Positions 15,097 through 23,963 of a stretch of 64,000 nt of DNA are shown piece after piece. The notes under the pieces are model-generated. The model was not told the DNA's origin and did no database searches. It saw only the letters and a program-made list of their open reading frames with translations. The DNA is from CAWIUB01 sp963839995 (GTDB lineage: Bacteria; Actinomycetota; Actinomycetes; Mycobacteriales; Jatrophihabitantaceae). The stretch lies in the NCBI GenBank assembly GCA_963839995.1, contig CAWIXH010000023.1:4210-68209 (forward strand), written 5' to 3'. The position numbers and the translations under genes were made by a program. Numbering within the stretch: position 1 is the first letter of the stretch; each line of letters opens with the position of its first letter.

Positions 15097-16785
15097 GTGA
15101 CGGCGCCGGTGTTGCGGATCGGGAACGCCTCCGGCTTCTACGGCGACCGGTTCGCGGCGGTGGCCGAGATGCTCGACGGCGGCCAGCTGGACGTGCTGAC
15201 CGGCGATTATCTGGCCGAGCTGACCATGCTCATCCTGGGCCGGGACCGACGCCGTGATCCGTCGCTCGGCTACGCGAAGACGTTCCTGCGGCAGATGGAA
15301 CACAGCCTGGGCACGGCACTGGAGCGCGGCGTGCGGATCGTCACCAACGCCGGCGGCCTCAATCCGGCAGGGCTCGGCGCTGCGCTGCGCGAGCTGGCCG
15401 AGACGCTGGGCCTCAGCCCCCGGATCGCGCACGTAGAAGGCGACGACCTGTGGGAGCGGGCCGCCGAACTCGGCCTCGGTGAGCCGCTGACCGCCAATGC
15501 GTACCTGGGCGCGTGGGGCATCGCGGCGTGCCTGGACGCCGGGGCCGACATCGTCATCACCGGACGGGTGACCGACGCGTCCCTGGTCGTCGGCCCGGCC
15601 GCGGCGCACTTCGGCTGGGCACCCACGGATTGCGATGCGCTGGCCGGCGCGGTCGTCGCCGGCCACGTGCTGGAATGCGGCGCCCAGGCGACCGGCGGCA
15701 ACTACGCCTTCTTCACCGAGCTTCCCGACGTGACGCGTCCAGGCTTCCCGATCGCCGAGGTGCGCGCCGACGGCTCGAGCGTGATCACCAAGCACACCGG
15801 AACCGGCGGGGCGGTCACCGTCGAGACGGTCACCGCGCAGCTGCTGTACGAGATCGCCGGTGCCCGCTACCCCGGCCCGGATGTCACGACCCGGTTCGAC
15901 ACGATCGAGTTGAGCGACGAGGGACCCGACCGGGTTGCGATCACCGGCGTGCGGGGCGAGCCACCGCCGCCCACCGTCAAGGTCGGACGCAACCATGTCG
16001 GCGGCTACCGCAACGAGGTCGAATTCGTGCTCACCGGCCTTGATATCGAGGCCAAGTCCGCGCTGGCCGAGCGGCAACTGCGCGCCGCGTTGGCCGGCAA
16101 GCCGCCGGCGCAGCTGGAGTTCGTCCTCGCCCGGACGCAACACGCGGACGCCGACAGCGAGGAGCGGGCCAGCACCCTGCTGCACACCACGGCCCGCGAC
16201 AGCGACCCGGATGTCGTGGGCCGGGCGTTTTCCGGCGCGGCCGTCGAGCTGGCGCTGGCCAGCTATCCCGGCTTCCACCTGCTCGCGCCGCCGGGTGATG
16301 CCCAGCCCTATGGCGTCTACTCCGCGGCGTATGTGAACGCCGCGCTCGTGCCGCACCGGGCCGTGCTGCCCGACGGCAGCGTTCACGACGTGCCGCCGCC
16401 CGCCGACACCCAGGAGCTTGCGGATGTGCCCGAAGCGGCGCTGCCACCGGCGTTCGATGGGACGCTGGCCCGGCGCGCGCTGGGCCGGGTCGTCGGCGCG
16501 CGTAGCGGCGACAAGGGCGGCCGGGCCAACCTCGGGGTGTGGGTTCGCGATCCCGCGCACTGGCCCTGGCTGGTCCGCGCCCTCACCGTCGAGCGCCTCC
16601 AGCAGCTGCTGCCGGAAACCGCGCCGCTGCCGGTGACCCGACACCTGCTGCCCAATCTGCACGCGGTCAACTTCCTGATCGACGGGCTACTCGGCGCAGG
16701 CGTCGCCTACCACGCCCGATTCGACCCGCAGGCGAAGGCACTCGGCGAATGGCTGCGGTCCCGCCACCTGGACGTGCCGGCGTGA
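15097..16785 (+). CDS. AtuA family (DUF1446) acyclic terpene utilization protein
   Basis: A 562-aa cytoplasmic protein beginning VTAPVLRIGNASGFYGDR, the hallmark N terminus of the AtuA/DUF1446 family. The biochemical role of AtuA is not settled; in Pseudomonas it belongs to the citronellol/geranyl-CoA gene set. The C-terminal 100 residues (about ARRALGRVVGARSGDKGGRA onward) correspond to the AtuA-associated ferredoxin-fold domain. The frame is open upstream to 14947, but the leaderless promoter places the start at GTG 15097. Its stop overlaps the accD start as GTGA. A similar grouping, an AtuA-like gene with accD2, accA2 and echA7, exists in mycobacteria (Rv0971c-Rv0976c, recalled), where it also contains acyl-CoA dehydrogenases absent here. 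Confidence 0.85.
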   Translation: MTAPVLRIGNASGFYGDRFAAVAEMLDGGQLDVLTGDYLAELTMLILGRDRRRDPSLGYAKTFLRQMEHSLGTALERGVRIVTNAGGLNPAGLGAALRELAETLGLSPRIAHVEGDDLWERAAELGLGEPLTANAYLGAWGIAACLDAGADIVITGRVTDASLVVGPAAAHFGWAPTDCDALAGAVVAGHVLECGAQATGGNYAFFTELPDVTRPGFPIAEVRADGSSVITKHTGTGGAVTVETVTAQLLYEIAGARYPGPDVTTRFDTIELSDEGPDRVAITGVRGEPPPPTVKVGRNHVGGYRNEVEFVLTGLDIEAKSALAERQLRAALAGKPPAQLEFVLARTQHADADSEERASTLLHTTARDSDPDVVGRAFSGAAVELALASYPGFHLLAPPGDAQPYGVYSAAYVNAALVPHRAVLPDGSVHDVPPPADTQELADVPEAALPPAFDGTLARRALGRVVGARSGDKGGRANLGVWVRDPAHWPWLVRALTVERLQQLLPETAPLPVTRHLLPNLHAVNFLIDGLLGAGVAYHARFDPQAKALGEWLRSRHLDVPA

Positions 16786-18335
16786 CGATCCTGCATTCCG
16801 CCCTCGACGTGACCTCGGCCGAGTACCGCGCCAACCGTGAGGCGCTGCTCGGGCAGGTCGCCGAGTTGCAGGCCGAGCACGCCAAGGTACTGGCTGGCGG
16901 CGGGTCCAGGTACGTAGAGCGGCACCAGGCGCGGGGCAAGCTGCTGGTCCGGGAACGGATCGAGCTGCTGCTGGACGAAGACTCGCCGTTCCTGGAGCTG
17001 TCCACCCTGGCCGGCTGGGGCAGCGACTTCGCCGTCGGCGGCAGCGTCGTCAGCGGTATCGGGCGGGTAAGCGGCGTCGAGAGCGTGATCATCGGCAGCG
17101 ACCCGACGGTCCGCGGCGGGGCCGTGAACCCGTTCGGGCTGAAGAAGAGCCTGCGCGCGCTGGAGATCGCCGAGCGCAATCGCCTGCCTGTGGTCAACCT
17201 GGTCGAGTCGGCTGGCGCGGACCTGCCCACCCAGAGCCAGATCTTCATCCCGGGCGGCGAGATCTTCCGCAACCTCACCCGGCTGTCGGCACGGGGGATT
17301 CCTACCCTGGCGATCGTGTTCGGCAACTCGACCGCGGGCGGCGCGTACCTGCCGGGCATGTCCGACCATGTGGTGATGATCAAGGAACGGTCGGCAGTGT
17401 TCCTGGCCGGCCCGCCGCTGGTGAAGATGGCCACCGGAGAGGACGCGGAGGAGGAGTCGCTCGGCGGGGCCGAGATGCACGCGCGCTCCTCCGGGTTGGC
17501 CGACTACTTCGCCCTGGACGAGCCCGATGCCCTGCGCATCGGCCGACGAATCATGGCCCGGCTGAACTGGCACAAGACCGGTCCATCGCCCGGCCAGACC
17601 GTCGACCCGCGGTTCGACCAGGACGAGCTGGCGGGCATCGTCCCGACCGATCTGCGCGTCCCGTTCGACCCGCGGGAGGTGGTCGCTCGCGTCGTCGACG
17701 ACTCGGACTTCGACGAGTTCAAGCCGCTGTACGGGACGAGCCTGGTCACCGGCTGGGCGCAGCTGCACGGCTACCCGATCGGCATCCTGGCCAACGCGCG
17801 CGGGATCCTGTTCAGCGAGGAATCGCAGAAGGCGGCACAGTTCATTCAGCTCGCTAACCGGTACGACACCTCGCTGCTGTTCCTGCACAACACCACGGGC
17901 TATATGGTGGGCCGCGAGTACGAGCAGCGCGGCATCATCCGGCACGGCGCGCAGATGATCAACGCGGTGTCCAACTCGGCCGTCCCGCATCTGTCGGTGA
18001 TTATGGGCGCGTCTTACGGTGCCGGCGCGTACGGCATGTCCGGGCGCGCCTACGACCCGCGGTTCCTGTTCAGCTGGCCCACCGCGCGGTCGGCCGTGAT
18101 GGGCGCCGCGCAGCTCGCCGGCGTCATGGCGATGGTCGGCAGTGGCGACGACGCGACCAGGGCTGCAATCGAGGCGCAGATCGAACGCGAGTCGCTGCCG
18201 TTCTTCCTGTCCGGCCTGCTGTACGACGACGGCGTGATCGACCCGCGGGACACCCGGTCGGTGCTGGGCATCTGCCTGTCGGCCATCCACAACGCGCCGG
18301 TGCGCGGCACCGCAGCGTACGGGGTGTTCCGGTGA
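16782..18335 (+). CDS. Acyl-CoA carboxylase carboxyltransferase (beta) subunit
   Basis: The beta subunit transfers carboxyl from carboxybiotin to a branched acyl-CoA. It is 517 aa from the GTG at 16782 (overlapping the AtuA stop) and has both crotonase-like halves. Motifs include the N-domain acyl-CoA site GNSTAGGAYLPGM with FLAGPPLVKMATGE, and the C-domain biotin site GASYGAGAYGMSGRAYDPRF. Length and lack of a zinc finger fit the methylcrotonyl/geranyl-CoA carboxylase branch rather than bacterial AccD. The LVESAGADLPTQSQIF segment differs from canonical methylcrotonyl-CoA carboxylase (LVDSGGANLP) and resembles the AccD2-like actinobacterial group. Substrate is therefore uncertain. Confidence 0.9.
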   Translation: MTILHSALDVTSAEYRANREALLGQVAELQAEHAKVLAGGGSRYVERHQARGKLLVRERIELLLDEDSPFLELSTLAGWGSDFAVGGSVVSGIGRVSGVESVIIGSDPTVRGGAVNPFGLKKSLRALEIAERNRLPVVNLVESAGADLPTQSQIFIPGGEIFRNLTRLSARGIPTLAIVFGNSTAGGAYLPGMSDHVVMIKERSAVFLAGPPLVKMATGEDAEEESLGGAEMHARSSGLADYFALDEPDALRIGRRIMARLNWHKTGPSPGQTVDPRFDQDELAGIVPTDLRVPFDPREVVARVVDDSDFDEFKPLYGTSLVTGWAQLHGYPIGILANARGILFSEESQKAAQFIQLANRYDTSLLFLHNTTGYMVGREYEQRGIIRHGAQMINAVSNSAVPHLSVIMGASYGAGAYGMSGRAYDPRFLFSWPTARSAVMGAAQLAGVMAMVGSGDDATRAAIEAQIERESLPFFLSGLLYDDGVIDPRDTRSVLGICLSAIHNAPVRGTAAYGVFR

Positions 18336-20419
18336 ATCGGCTGCTCATCGCCAACCGCGGCGAGATCGCCCGGCGCATCGTCCGCACCTGCCGAACGCTG
18401 GGGATCTCGACGGTCGCCGTCTTCTCCGACGCCGACGCCGAGGCCCCGTTCGTGGCCGACGCGGAACTGGCCGTACGGCTGCCCGGACGAGCCGCTCGCG
18501 ACACCTACCTGCACGCGGATCTGCTGGTGGCCGCGGCTGGGGCCACCCAGGCGGACGCGGTGCACCCCGGTTACGGCTTTCTCTCGGAGGACGCCGCGTT
18601 CGCGCAGGCCGTCATCGATGCGGGGCTGATCTGGGTCGGGCCGGCCCCGAAGGTGATCGCCGCGATGGGGTCAAAGCTGGCCGCGAAGGCGACGATGGCC
18701 GCGGCCGGGGTGCCGGTGCTGCCTGCACTGGTCCCGGCGGAGGTTCGTGACTTTCCGGTGCTGGTGAAGGCCTCGGCGGGCGGCGGCGGCCGCGGCATGC
18801 GGGTGGTGAACGGCGGGTCGGAGCTGGCCGAAGCCGTCGCGTCCGCGCAACGGGATGCCGAGTCGGCGTTCGGGGATGCGACGGTGTTCTGCGAGCCGCT
18901 GCTGATCGGTGCCCGGCACGTCGAGGTGCAGGTCCTGGCCGATACGCACGGCACCGTCTGGACACTCGGCGAGCGAGACTGCTCGATCCAGCGCAGGCAT
19001 CAGAAGATTATCGAGGAGACCCCGTCGCCCACGGTCGACGACGAGCTGCGAGCCGCCCTCACCGCGGTGGCGGCTGATGCCGCCCGCGCGATCGGGTACC
19101 TGGGCGCCGGCACCGTCGAGTTCCTGCTGGGCGCCGATGGGCGGTTCTATTTCCTCGAGACGAACACCCGGCTACAGGTCGAGCATCCGATCACCGAGGG
19201 CGTATACGGCATCGACGTGGTGGCGCTGCAGCTGGCCATCGCGGGCGGCGATGCGTTGCCGCAGCGGCCGCCCGAGCCGAGCGGGCACGCGATCGAGGCC
19301 CGGCTCTACGCCGAGGATCCGGCGCGGGGCGGGCAGCCGCAAAGCGGCAGGTTCACGCGGTTCGCCGTCCCGCACGACGTGGCGTTCGCCGCGGGCGCGG
19401 GTGCGTCCGGTGTCCGCTTGGACACCGGTGTCGAGGACGGGTCCGTCGTTGGCGTCGACTACGACGCGCTGCTGGCGAAGGTCATCGCCTGGGCGCCCAC
19501 CCGTCCCGCCGCCATCCGCCGGCTGGCGACCGTGCTGCGGGCGGCCCGGCTGCACGGGCCGATCACCAACCGCGAGCTGCTGATCCAGGTGCTCGAACAC
19601 CCGGGCTTCGCGGCTGGGCGTACCGACACGGGTTTCCTCGACGAGCACGGCCTCACGGCACCGCTTGCCGATGACTCGACGGTGCGGCTGTCGGCCGTTG
19701 CGGCAGCCCTGGCCCGGGCGGCGGATCTGCACCGGCGCAGCGGAATCCTGCCGGGCATCGCTCCCGGCTGGCGCAACGGGCCGGCCGTGCCGCGGCGGAC
19801 CGGGTTCGCCGAGGCCGACGTGGTCTACCAGGTCGCCGGGAACCGGGTCACGCTCGTCGATCAGGTTTTCCCCGGAATTGGACGCTCCGCGCCGTCCAGC
19901 GCGACCAATCCCGGGGAAAACGTGATCAGCAGCTACAAGGGCGGCCAGATCAGCAGAGAGGTGGCCGGCCTGATCAGCGGCGAGATCGGTCCGCACCGCG
20001 TGGTGTTGGTCCGCGATGGCCTGCGTCTGGTCTTCGACATCGGCCACAGCGAGGGCCACGTGCACGTGGATTCGCCACTGGGCCCGGTGCGGCTTACCCC
20101 GCTCGATCGGCTGCCCGAGCCCGCGCAGCTGTATCGCCCGGGCTCCCTGCTGGCCCCGATGCCCGGGACGATCACCCGCCTGGAGGTGGCGGCCGGAGAC
20201 GCGGTGCACGCCGGCCAGCCACTGATGTGGCTGGAGGCGATGAAGATGGAGCACCGCGTCGACGCACCCGCAACCGGCGTGGTCAGCCAGCTGCTGGCGG
20301 CGCCGGGCGCCCGGATGCGGGCGGGCGACGTGCTGGCCGTCCTCACCCCACGTCGGGGGGATTTGGCTCACCCCCAGGATCAAATACGCCCGAAGTCGGG
20401 GGGAGACGACGGTGCCTGA
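18332..20419 (+). CDS. Acyl-CoA carboxylase alpha subunit (biotin carboxylase-BCCP)
   Basis: A 695-aa partner of the upstream beta subunit. It has an N-terminal biotin carboxylase (MNRLLIANRGEIARRIVRTC), an ATP-grasp glycine-rich loop KASAGGGGRGMRVV, catalytic EFLLGADGRFYFLETNTRLQ, and a C-terminal biotinyl domain with EAMKMEH, biotinylated Lys638. The GTG start overlaps the accD stop (GTGA). After the biotinyl domain ends (GDVLAVLTP), a tail of about 22 residues is encoded entirely by a palindromic repeat, listed separately, and is unlikely to be functional protein. It ends inside the start region of the hydratase gene. Confidence 0.93.
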   Translation: MNRLLIANRGEIARRIVRTCRTLGISTVAVFSDADAEAPFVADAELAVRLPGRAARDTYLHADLLVAAAGATQADAVHPGYGFLSEDAAFAQAVIDAGLIWVGPAPKVIAAMGSKLAAKATMAAAGVPVLPALVPAEVRDFPVLVKASAGGGGRGMRVVNGGSELAEAVASAQRDAESAFGDATVFCEPLLIGARHVEVQVLADTHGTVWTLGERDCSIQRRHQKIIEETPSPTVDDELRAALTAVAADAARAIGYLGAGTVEFLLGADGRFYFLETNTRLQVEHPITEGVYGIDVVALQLAIAGGDALPQRPPEPSGHAIEARLYAEDPARGGQPQSGRFTRFAVPHDVAFAAGAGASGVRLDTGVEDGSVVGVDYDALLAKVIAWAPTRPAAIRRLATVLRAARLHGPITNRELLIQVLEHPGFAAGRTDTGFLDEHGLTAPLADDSTVRLSAVAAALARAADLHRRSGILPGIAPGWRNGPAVPRRTGFAEADVVYQVAGNRVTLVDQVFPGIGRSAPSSATNPGENVISSYKGGQISREVAGLISGEIGPHRVVLVRDGLRLVFDIGHSEGHVHVDSPLGPVRLTPLDRLPEPAQLYRPGSLLAPMPGTITRLEVAAGDAVHAGQPLMWLEAMKMEHRVDAPATGVVSQLLAAPGARMRAGDVLAVLTPRRGDLAHPQDQIRPKSGGDDGA
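20353..20393. repeat. 41-bp palindromic dispersed repeat, copy 1
   Basis: Arms TCGGGGGGATTTG (20353-20365) and CAAATACGCCCGA (20381-20393) are complementary at 11 of 13 positions. Read on the minus strand, the 41 bp match the element at 61825-61865 at 33 of 41 positions. This copy lies inside the 3' end of the biotin carboxylase gene, just before the hydratase start, and supplies the C-terminal codons. Confidence 0.75.
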
Positions 20420-21173
20420 CGAACTGGTCCACCTGCAGGTCGCGGACGCGGTCGCCACGGTCACGCTGGACTCGCCGGCCAATCGCAACGCGCTGTCCGC
20501 CGCCCTGGTCGACCAGCTACGCACACAGCTGCGCGCCGTCGGCGAGGACGACACGGTCCGGGCAGTCGTGCTGACCCACACCGGGTCGACGTTCTGCGCC
20601 GGGGCGGACCTGGCCGAGATGACCAGTGGCGCCGCGACCCAGGACGGCACCGCCCGGATGCTGGCGCTGCTGAACGCGATCGTAGAGCTGCCCAAGCCGG
20701 TCATCGCCCGGCTGACCGGGCACGCCCGGGCCGGCGGGGTCGGCGTCGTCGGCGCCTGTGACATCGCGCTCGCCGACATGAGCGCCACATTCGCCTTCTC
20801 CGAGGCGAGGCTAGGCCTCGCGCCGGCGGTCATCTCGCTCACCACGCTCACCCGGATGGCCGAACGGCCGGCCGCCCGGTACTACCTGACCGGGGACGTC
20901 TTCGACGCGACCGAAGCCGCCCGGATCGGGCTGCTCAGCCAGGCCGCCGACGACGTAGACACCGCCCTGACGGGCCTGCTCGACTCGGTTCGCGGCTGCT
21001 CGCCGCAAGGCCTCGCCGAGACCAAGGCGCTACTCACCGCCCCGCTGCGGGCGGGCATCGCCGAACGCGGCGGCGAGCTGGCGCACTTGTCGGGACGGCT
21101 GTTCGCGTCTGCGGAGGCCGCCGAGGGGATGACGGCCTTCCTGCAGCGGCGTCCCCCGCGGTGGGCAACTTAA
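20412..21173 (+). CDS. Enoyl-CoA hydratase/isomerase family protein (methylglutaconyl-type)
   Basis: A 253-aa crotonase-fold protein. The oxyanion-hole region CAGADLAEM is at about residue 58 and the second conserved block is ARAGGVGVVGACDIALADMS, followed by FSEARLGLAPAVIS. The first catalytic Glu of ordinary enoyl-CoA hydratases (GGCEL) is replaced by a GGVG form, and the second Glu (SEARLGL) is kept; this pattern fits 3-methylglutaconyl- and isohexenylglutaconyl-CoA hydratases. That matches the carboxylase genes upstream, with which it overlaps by 8 bp. The expected role is hydration of the carboxylated branched enoyl-CoA, followed by a lyase not seen here. Confidence 0.88.
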   Translation: MPDELVHLQVADAVATVTLDSPANRNALSAALVDQLRTQLRAVGEDDTVRAVVLTHTGSTFCAGADLAEMTSGAATQDGTARMLALLNAIVELPKPVIARLTGHARAGGVGVVGACDIALADMSATFAFSEARLGLAPAVISLTTLTRMAERPAARYYLTGDVFDATEAARIGLLSQAADDVDTALTGLLDSVRGCSPQGLAETKALLTAPLRAGIAERGGELAHLSGRLFASAEAAEGMTAFLQRRPPRWAT

Positions 21174-21316
21174 GACTGGCCGTAACCTGCCGGGCTGGAA
21201 CTCCCGGCGCGTTCCTCTTGGCACGGCGCCACGGCAGTCCTAGGTTGATCACTGCGTGGGGCCGAGACCGACGGCGCACGTGCGGACTCCATCCATCACG
21301 AGTGGGAGTACAACGC

Positions 21317-23233
21317 ATGCACAGACGAGCAATGAGCCGCGGCGTCATCGTGGTCGCCGTCGCATCCGCGTTGGTGGCGGGCGTTCTCGCCGCGGCGCCG
21401 GGCGCATCAGCCCAGCAGTCCCGCAAGGTCCTCCCGAACAGCGCACCGAAGTGGCTCGGCCACGCCGCCTACCACGGCAAGACGAGCGACAAGGCCGGGG
21501 TGAACTTGCGGGTGTACCTCGCCCCGCAGGGCGGTATCGACGCGCTCAAAGCCGCGGCCACCGCGGTCTCGACGCCGGGGTCCGCGACCTACCGGCAGTT
21601 CATCACCCCGGCCCAGTACGTCGCCCGGTACGCGGCGACGAACGCGACGGTCCGCAACGTCGAGTCCTGGCTGCGATCCGACGGCCTGCGGGTGACCGGC
21701 GTCGAGGCGAGCAAGCGGTACATCAGCGCCACCGGGACCGTCGCCGCCGCGCAGGCCGCGTTCGGGGTGTCGATCCACAACTACAGCCACGACGGGCAGA
21801 GCGTCCAGGCTCCGTCCGGCGCGGCGAGCGTTCCCGACTCGATCGCCGGGTCCGTGCTGGCCGTCGGTGGACTGGACACCACGCGGACCCACGCCTCGGT
21901 CAACGCAATTCCGCCGCCGGCGGCCTTCGCGAACGCCCGGCCGTGCTCGATCTACTACGGGCAGATCGCGGCCAAGTACCAGGCCGACTACCACACCCCG
22001 CTGCCGAAGTTCAACGGGAAGACGCTGCCCTACTCACCGTGCGGCTACACCGGCCCGCAGTACCGGGCGGCCTATGAAGGCAACTCGGCGTTGGACGGCT
22101 CGGGTGTCAACATCGCCAGCCTGCTCTGGTACAACTCGAGCACGATCCGCAAGGACATCAACACCTACGCGGTGAACCACGGCGACGGCTCGTATGCGCC
22201 GGGCCAGTTCACCATCTCCAACACCAAGTACAAGCTCGTTCCCGAGTGCGATCCGTCTGGTGTCCTCACCGAGCAGGCGTTGGACATCGAGGCGATGCAC
22301 GCCATGGCGCCGGCTGCGAACATCCGCTTCTACGGCGCGCGCAGTTGCTACGACGACGACCTGGTCGCCGCACTGGCCCGGGTCGACGACGAGAACCGGG
22401 TCTCGATCGTGTCCAACTCGTGGGGCGAGCCCGAGGAATTCGCGAGCGCCGATCTGATCGCCGCGTACGAGCAGGTGTTCCTGCAGGGTGCGTTGCAGGG
22501 CATCAGCTTCCTGTTCTCCTCCGGCGACAGCGGCGACGAGGTGACCAACACCGGGCTGAAGCAGGCCGACTGGCCGACCAGCGACCCGTACGTCACCTCG
22601 GTCGGCGGCACCTCGGACGCCATCGACGCCAGCGGCAACCTGGCCTTCCAGACCGGTTGGGGCACCGAGAAGTACAGCCTGTCGGCCAATGGCCGGTCGT
22701 GGACTCTGCTCGGTTTCCTGTACGGCTCGGGCGGCGGTTTCTCGTCGCTGTACAACCGGCCGACCTACCAGGAGGGTGTCGTGCCGTCGAGTGCCCCGCC
22801 GGGCCGCGCGGTACCGGACGTGGGGCTGGACGGCGATCCGACCACCGGCATGCTCATCGGGCTAACCGAGACCTACCCGGATGGGACAGTGAGGTACGGC
22901 GAGTACCGCATCGGCGGCACCAGCCTGTCGTCGCCGCTGTTCGCCGGGATGACGGCCCTCACCTTGCAGCACGCGGGCAGTGGACTCGGGCTGCTCAACC
23001 CGACGATCTACGCCCAGGCGACGTCCGGCAACTTCACCGATATCAAGGGCAAGCCGAAGGATGCCGGTAACGTGCGTGCCGACTACGCGAACGGTGTCGA
23101 CGCTACGGGTGGCATCGTGTACTCGGTCCGCACGTTCAACCAGGATTCCAGCCTGGCGATCGGCAAGGGCTGGGACGACGTCACCGGCATCGGCTCGCCC
23201 AACCCGGGCTGGCTGACCAGCGTTTCGCCGTAG
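21317..23233 (+). CDS. Secreted S53 family peptidase (sedolisin/pro-kumamolisin)
   Basis: A 638-aa secreted acid serine-carboxyl peptidase. The ATG at 21317 follows AGTGGGAG at 21301-21308. Residues 1-32 form a signal peptide with an AxA-type cleavage site (GASA-QQ). A pro-kumamolisin activation domain follows (about 40-190) and then the S53 catalytic domain. The triad is visible: Glu319 and Asp323 in TEQALDIEA, oxyanion Asp404 in SSGDSG, and catalytic Ser536 in GGTSLSSP. All key residues are present, so it should be active, probably at acidic pH as for the family. It is transcribed alone, 143 bp after the hydratase, with a hairpin terminator after it. Confidence 0.93.
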   Translation: MHRRAMSRGVIVVAVASALVAGVLAAAPGASAQQSRKVLPNSAPKWLGHAAYHGKTSDKAGVNLRVYLAPQGGIDALKAAATAVSTPGSATYRQFITPAQYVARYAATNATVRNVESWLRSDGLRVTGVEASKRYISATGTVAAAQAAFGVSIHNYSHDGQSVQAPSGAASVPDSIAGSVLAVGGLDTTRTHASVNAIPPPAAFANARPCSIYYGQIAAKYQADYHTPLPKFNGKTLPYSPCGYTGPQYRAAYEGNSALDGSGVNIASLLWYNSSTIRKDINTYAVNHGDGSYAPGQFTISNTKYKLVPECDPSGVLTEQALDIEAMHAMAPAANIRFYGARSCYDDDLVAALARVDDENRVSIVSNSWGEPEEFASADLIAAYEQVFLQGALQGISFLFSSGDSGDEVTNTGLKQADWPTSDPYVTSVGGTSDAIDASGNLAFQTGWGTEKYSLSANGRSWTLLGFLYGSGGGFSSLYNRPTYQEGVVPSSAPPGRAVPDVGLDGDPTTGMLIGLTETYPDGTVRYGEYRIGGTSLSSPLFAGMTALTLQHAGSGLGLLNPTIYAQATSGNFTDIKGKPKDAGNVRADYANGVDATGGIVYSVRTFNQDSSLAIGKGWDDVTGIGSPNPGWLTSVSP

Positions 23234-23247
23234 CAGATCCCAGCAAG

Positions 23248-23278
23248 GGGGGCGTACCGGCAGTGCCGGTACGCCCCC
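23248..23278 (+). terminator. Hairpin terminator after the sedolisin gene
   Basis: GGGGGCGTACCGGC (23248-23261) and GCCGGTACGCCCCC (23265-23278) form a perfect 14-bp stem with a 3-nt loop, 15 bp after the stop codon. Only two T residues follow, as is common for terminators in high-GC genomes. Confidence 0.8.
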
Positions 23279-23332
23279 TTCGCGTCTCTCGGTCATGACG
23301 AAGCGGTCGCCGCAGGTAGCCTGGCCCCGGTC

Positions 23333-23956
23333 ATGAAAGGTCTCGTCGCCTGCGCGGTCGCCGCGCTGCCACTTCTCGTCGGCTGCTCGCGCAGCACCCC
23401 GCCGCCAGTCGTGACCACAACAGTGGTCACCACCACGGTGATCCCAGCCTCGCCGAAGCCGACGCCCACCCCGACGTTTCGCCCGGCCCCGGCCAGCTAC
23501 CTGCCGGTGCTGCCCGGCGACGGATCGCTGCCCGCCGCGCAGGTTGCCGGCACCTGCCCGTACGTCGACACGCAGACCGCCATGGACATCGAGGGCAACC
23601 GCATCGGCCAGACCGCTGTCAGCGCGGTGAAGCCAATCGTGTGCACCTTTTACTACGCGTACGCGCCGGTGCGGGCCACCTTGCAGATCGCCCCGCTGAG
23701 GTTCGCCACCGCCACCGATGCATACAACGCAATGGTGCTGACGGGCGAAGCCGGCAGCGAGGTCGACAGCCGTCGCAGCATCGTCCCCGGCGTCGACGCC
23801 GTGCTGTACCGGACCAAGTTCTACCAGCCCGACGACGGCCGCAACTGGGCCTGCTCCTTCGCCAAGGGCACGACCATGGTCACCGTGCGGACCGATCGCA
23901 CCGACACGTCCTACAACGCGCTGCAGATCGCCAAAGCAATCGCGGGAAAGTTCTGA
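23333..23956 (+). CDS. DUF2020 lipoprotein
   Basis: A 207-aa predicted lipoprotein. The signal peptide MKGLVACAVAALPLLVGCS has a lipobox LVGC with Cys18. A Thr/Val/Pro-rich linker (about 20-60) leads to a C-terminal domain starting GTCPYVDTQTAMD that matches DUF2020, with further conserved cysteines in VCTFYY and WACSF. DUF2020 proteins are actinobacterial envelope proteins of unknown function. It lies convergent with the next minus-strand gene, 7 bp apart. Confidence 0.8.
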   Translation: MKGLVACAVAALPLLVGCSRSTPPPVVTTTVVTTTVIPASPKPTPTPTFRPAPASYLPVLPGDGSLPAAQVAGTCPYVDTQTAMDIEGNRIGQTAVSAVKPIVCTFYYAYAPVRATLQIAPLRFATATDAYNAMVLTGEAGSEVDSRRSIVPGVDAVLYRTKFYQPDDGRNWACSFAKGTTMVTVRTDRTDTSYNALQIAKAIAGKF

Positions 23957-23963
23957 CCGACCG

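Noticed and set aside
14962..16662. Minus-strand open frame of 566 codons opposite the AtuA-like gene
   Set aside because: Antisense shadow of a recognisable family member; no start signal or domain.
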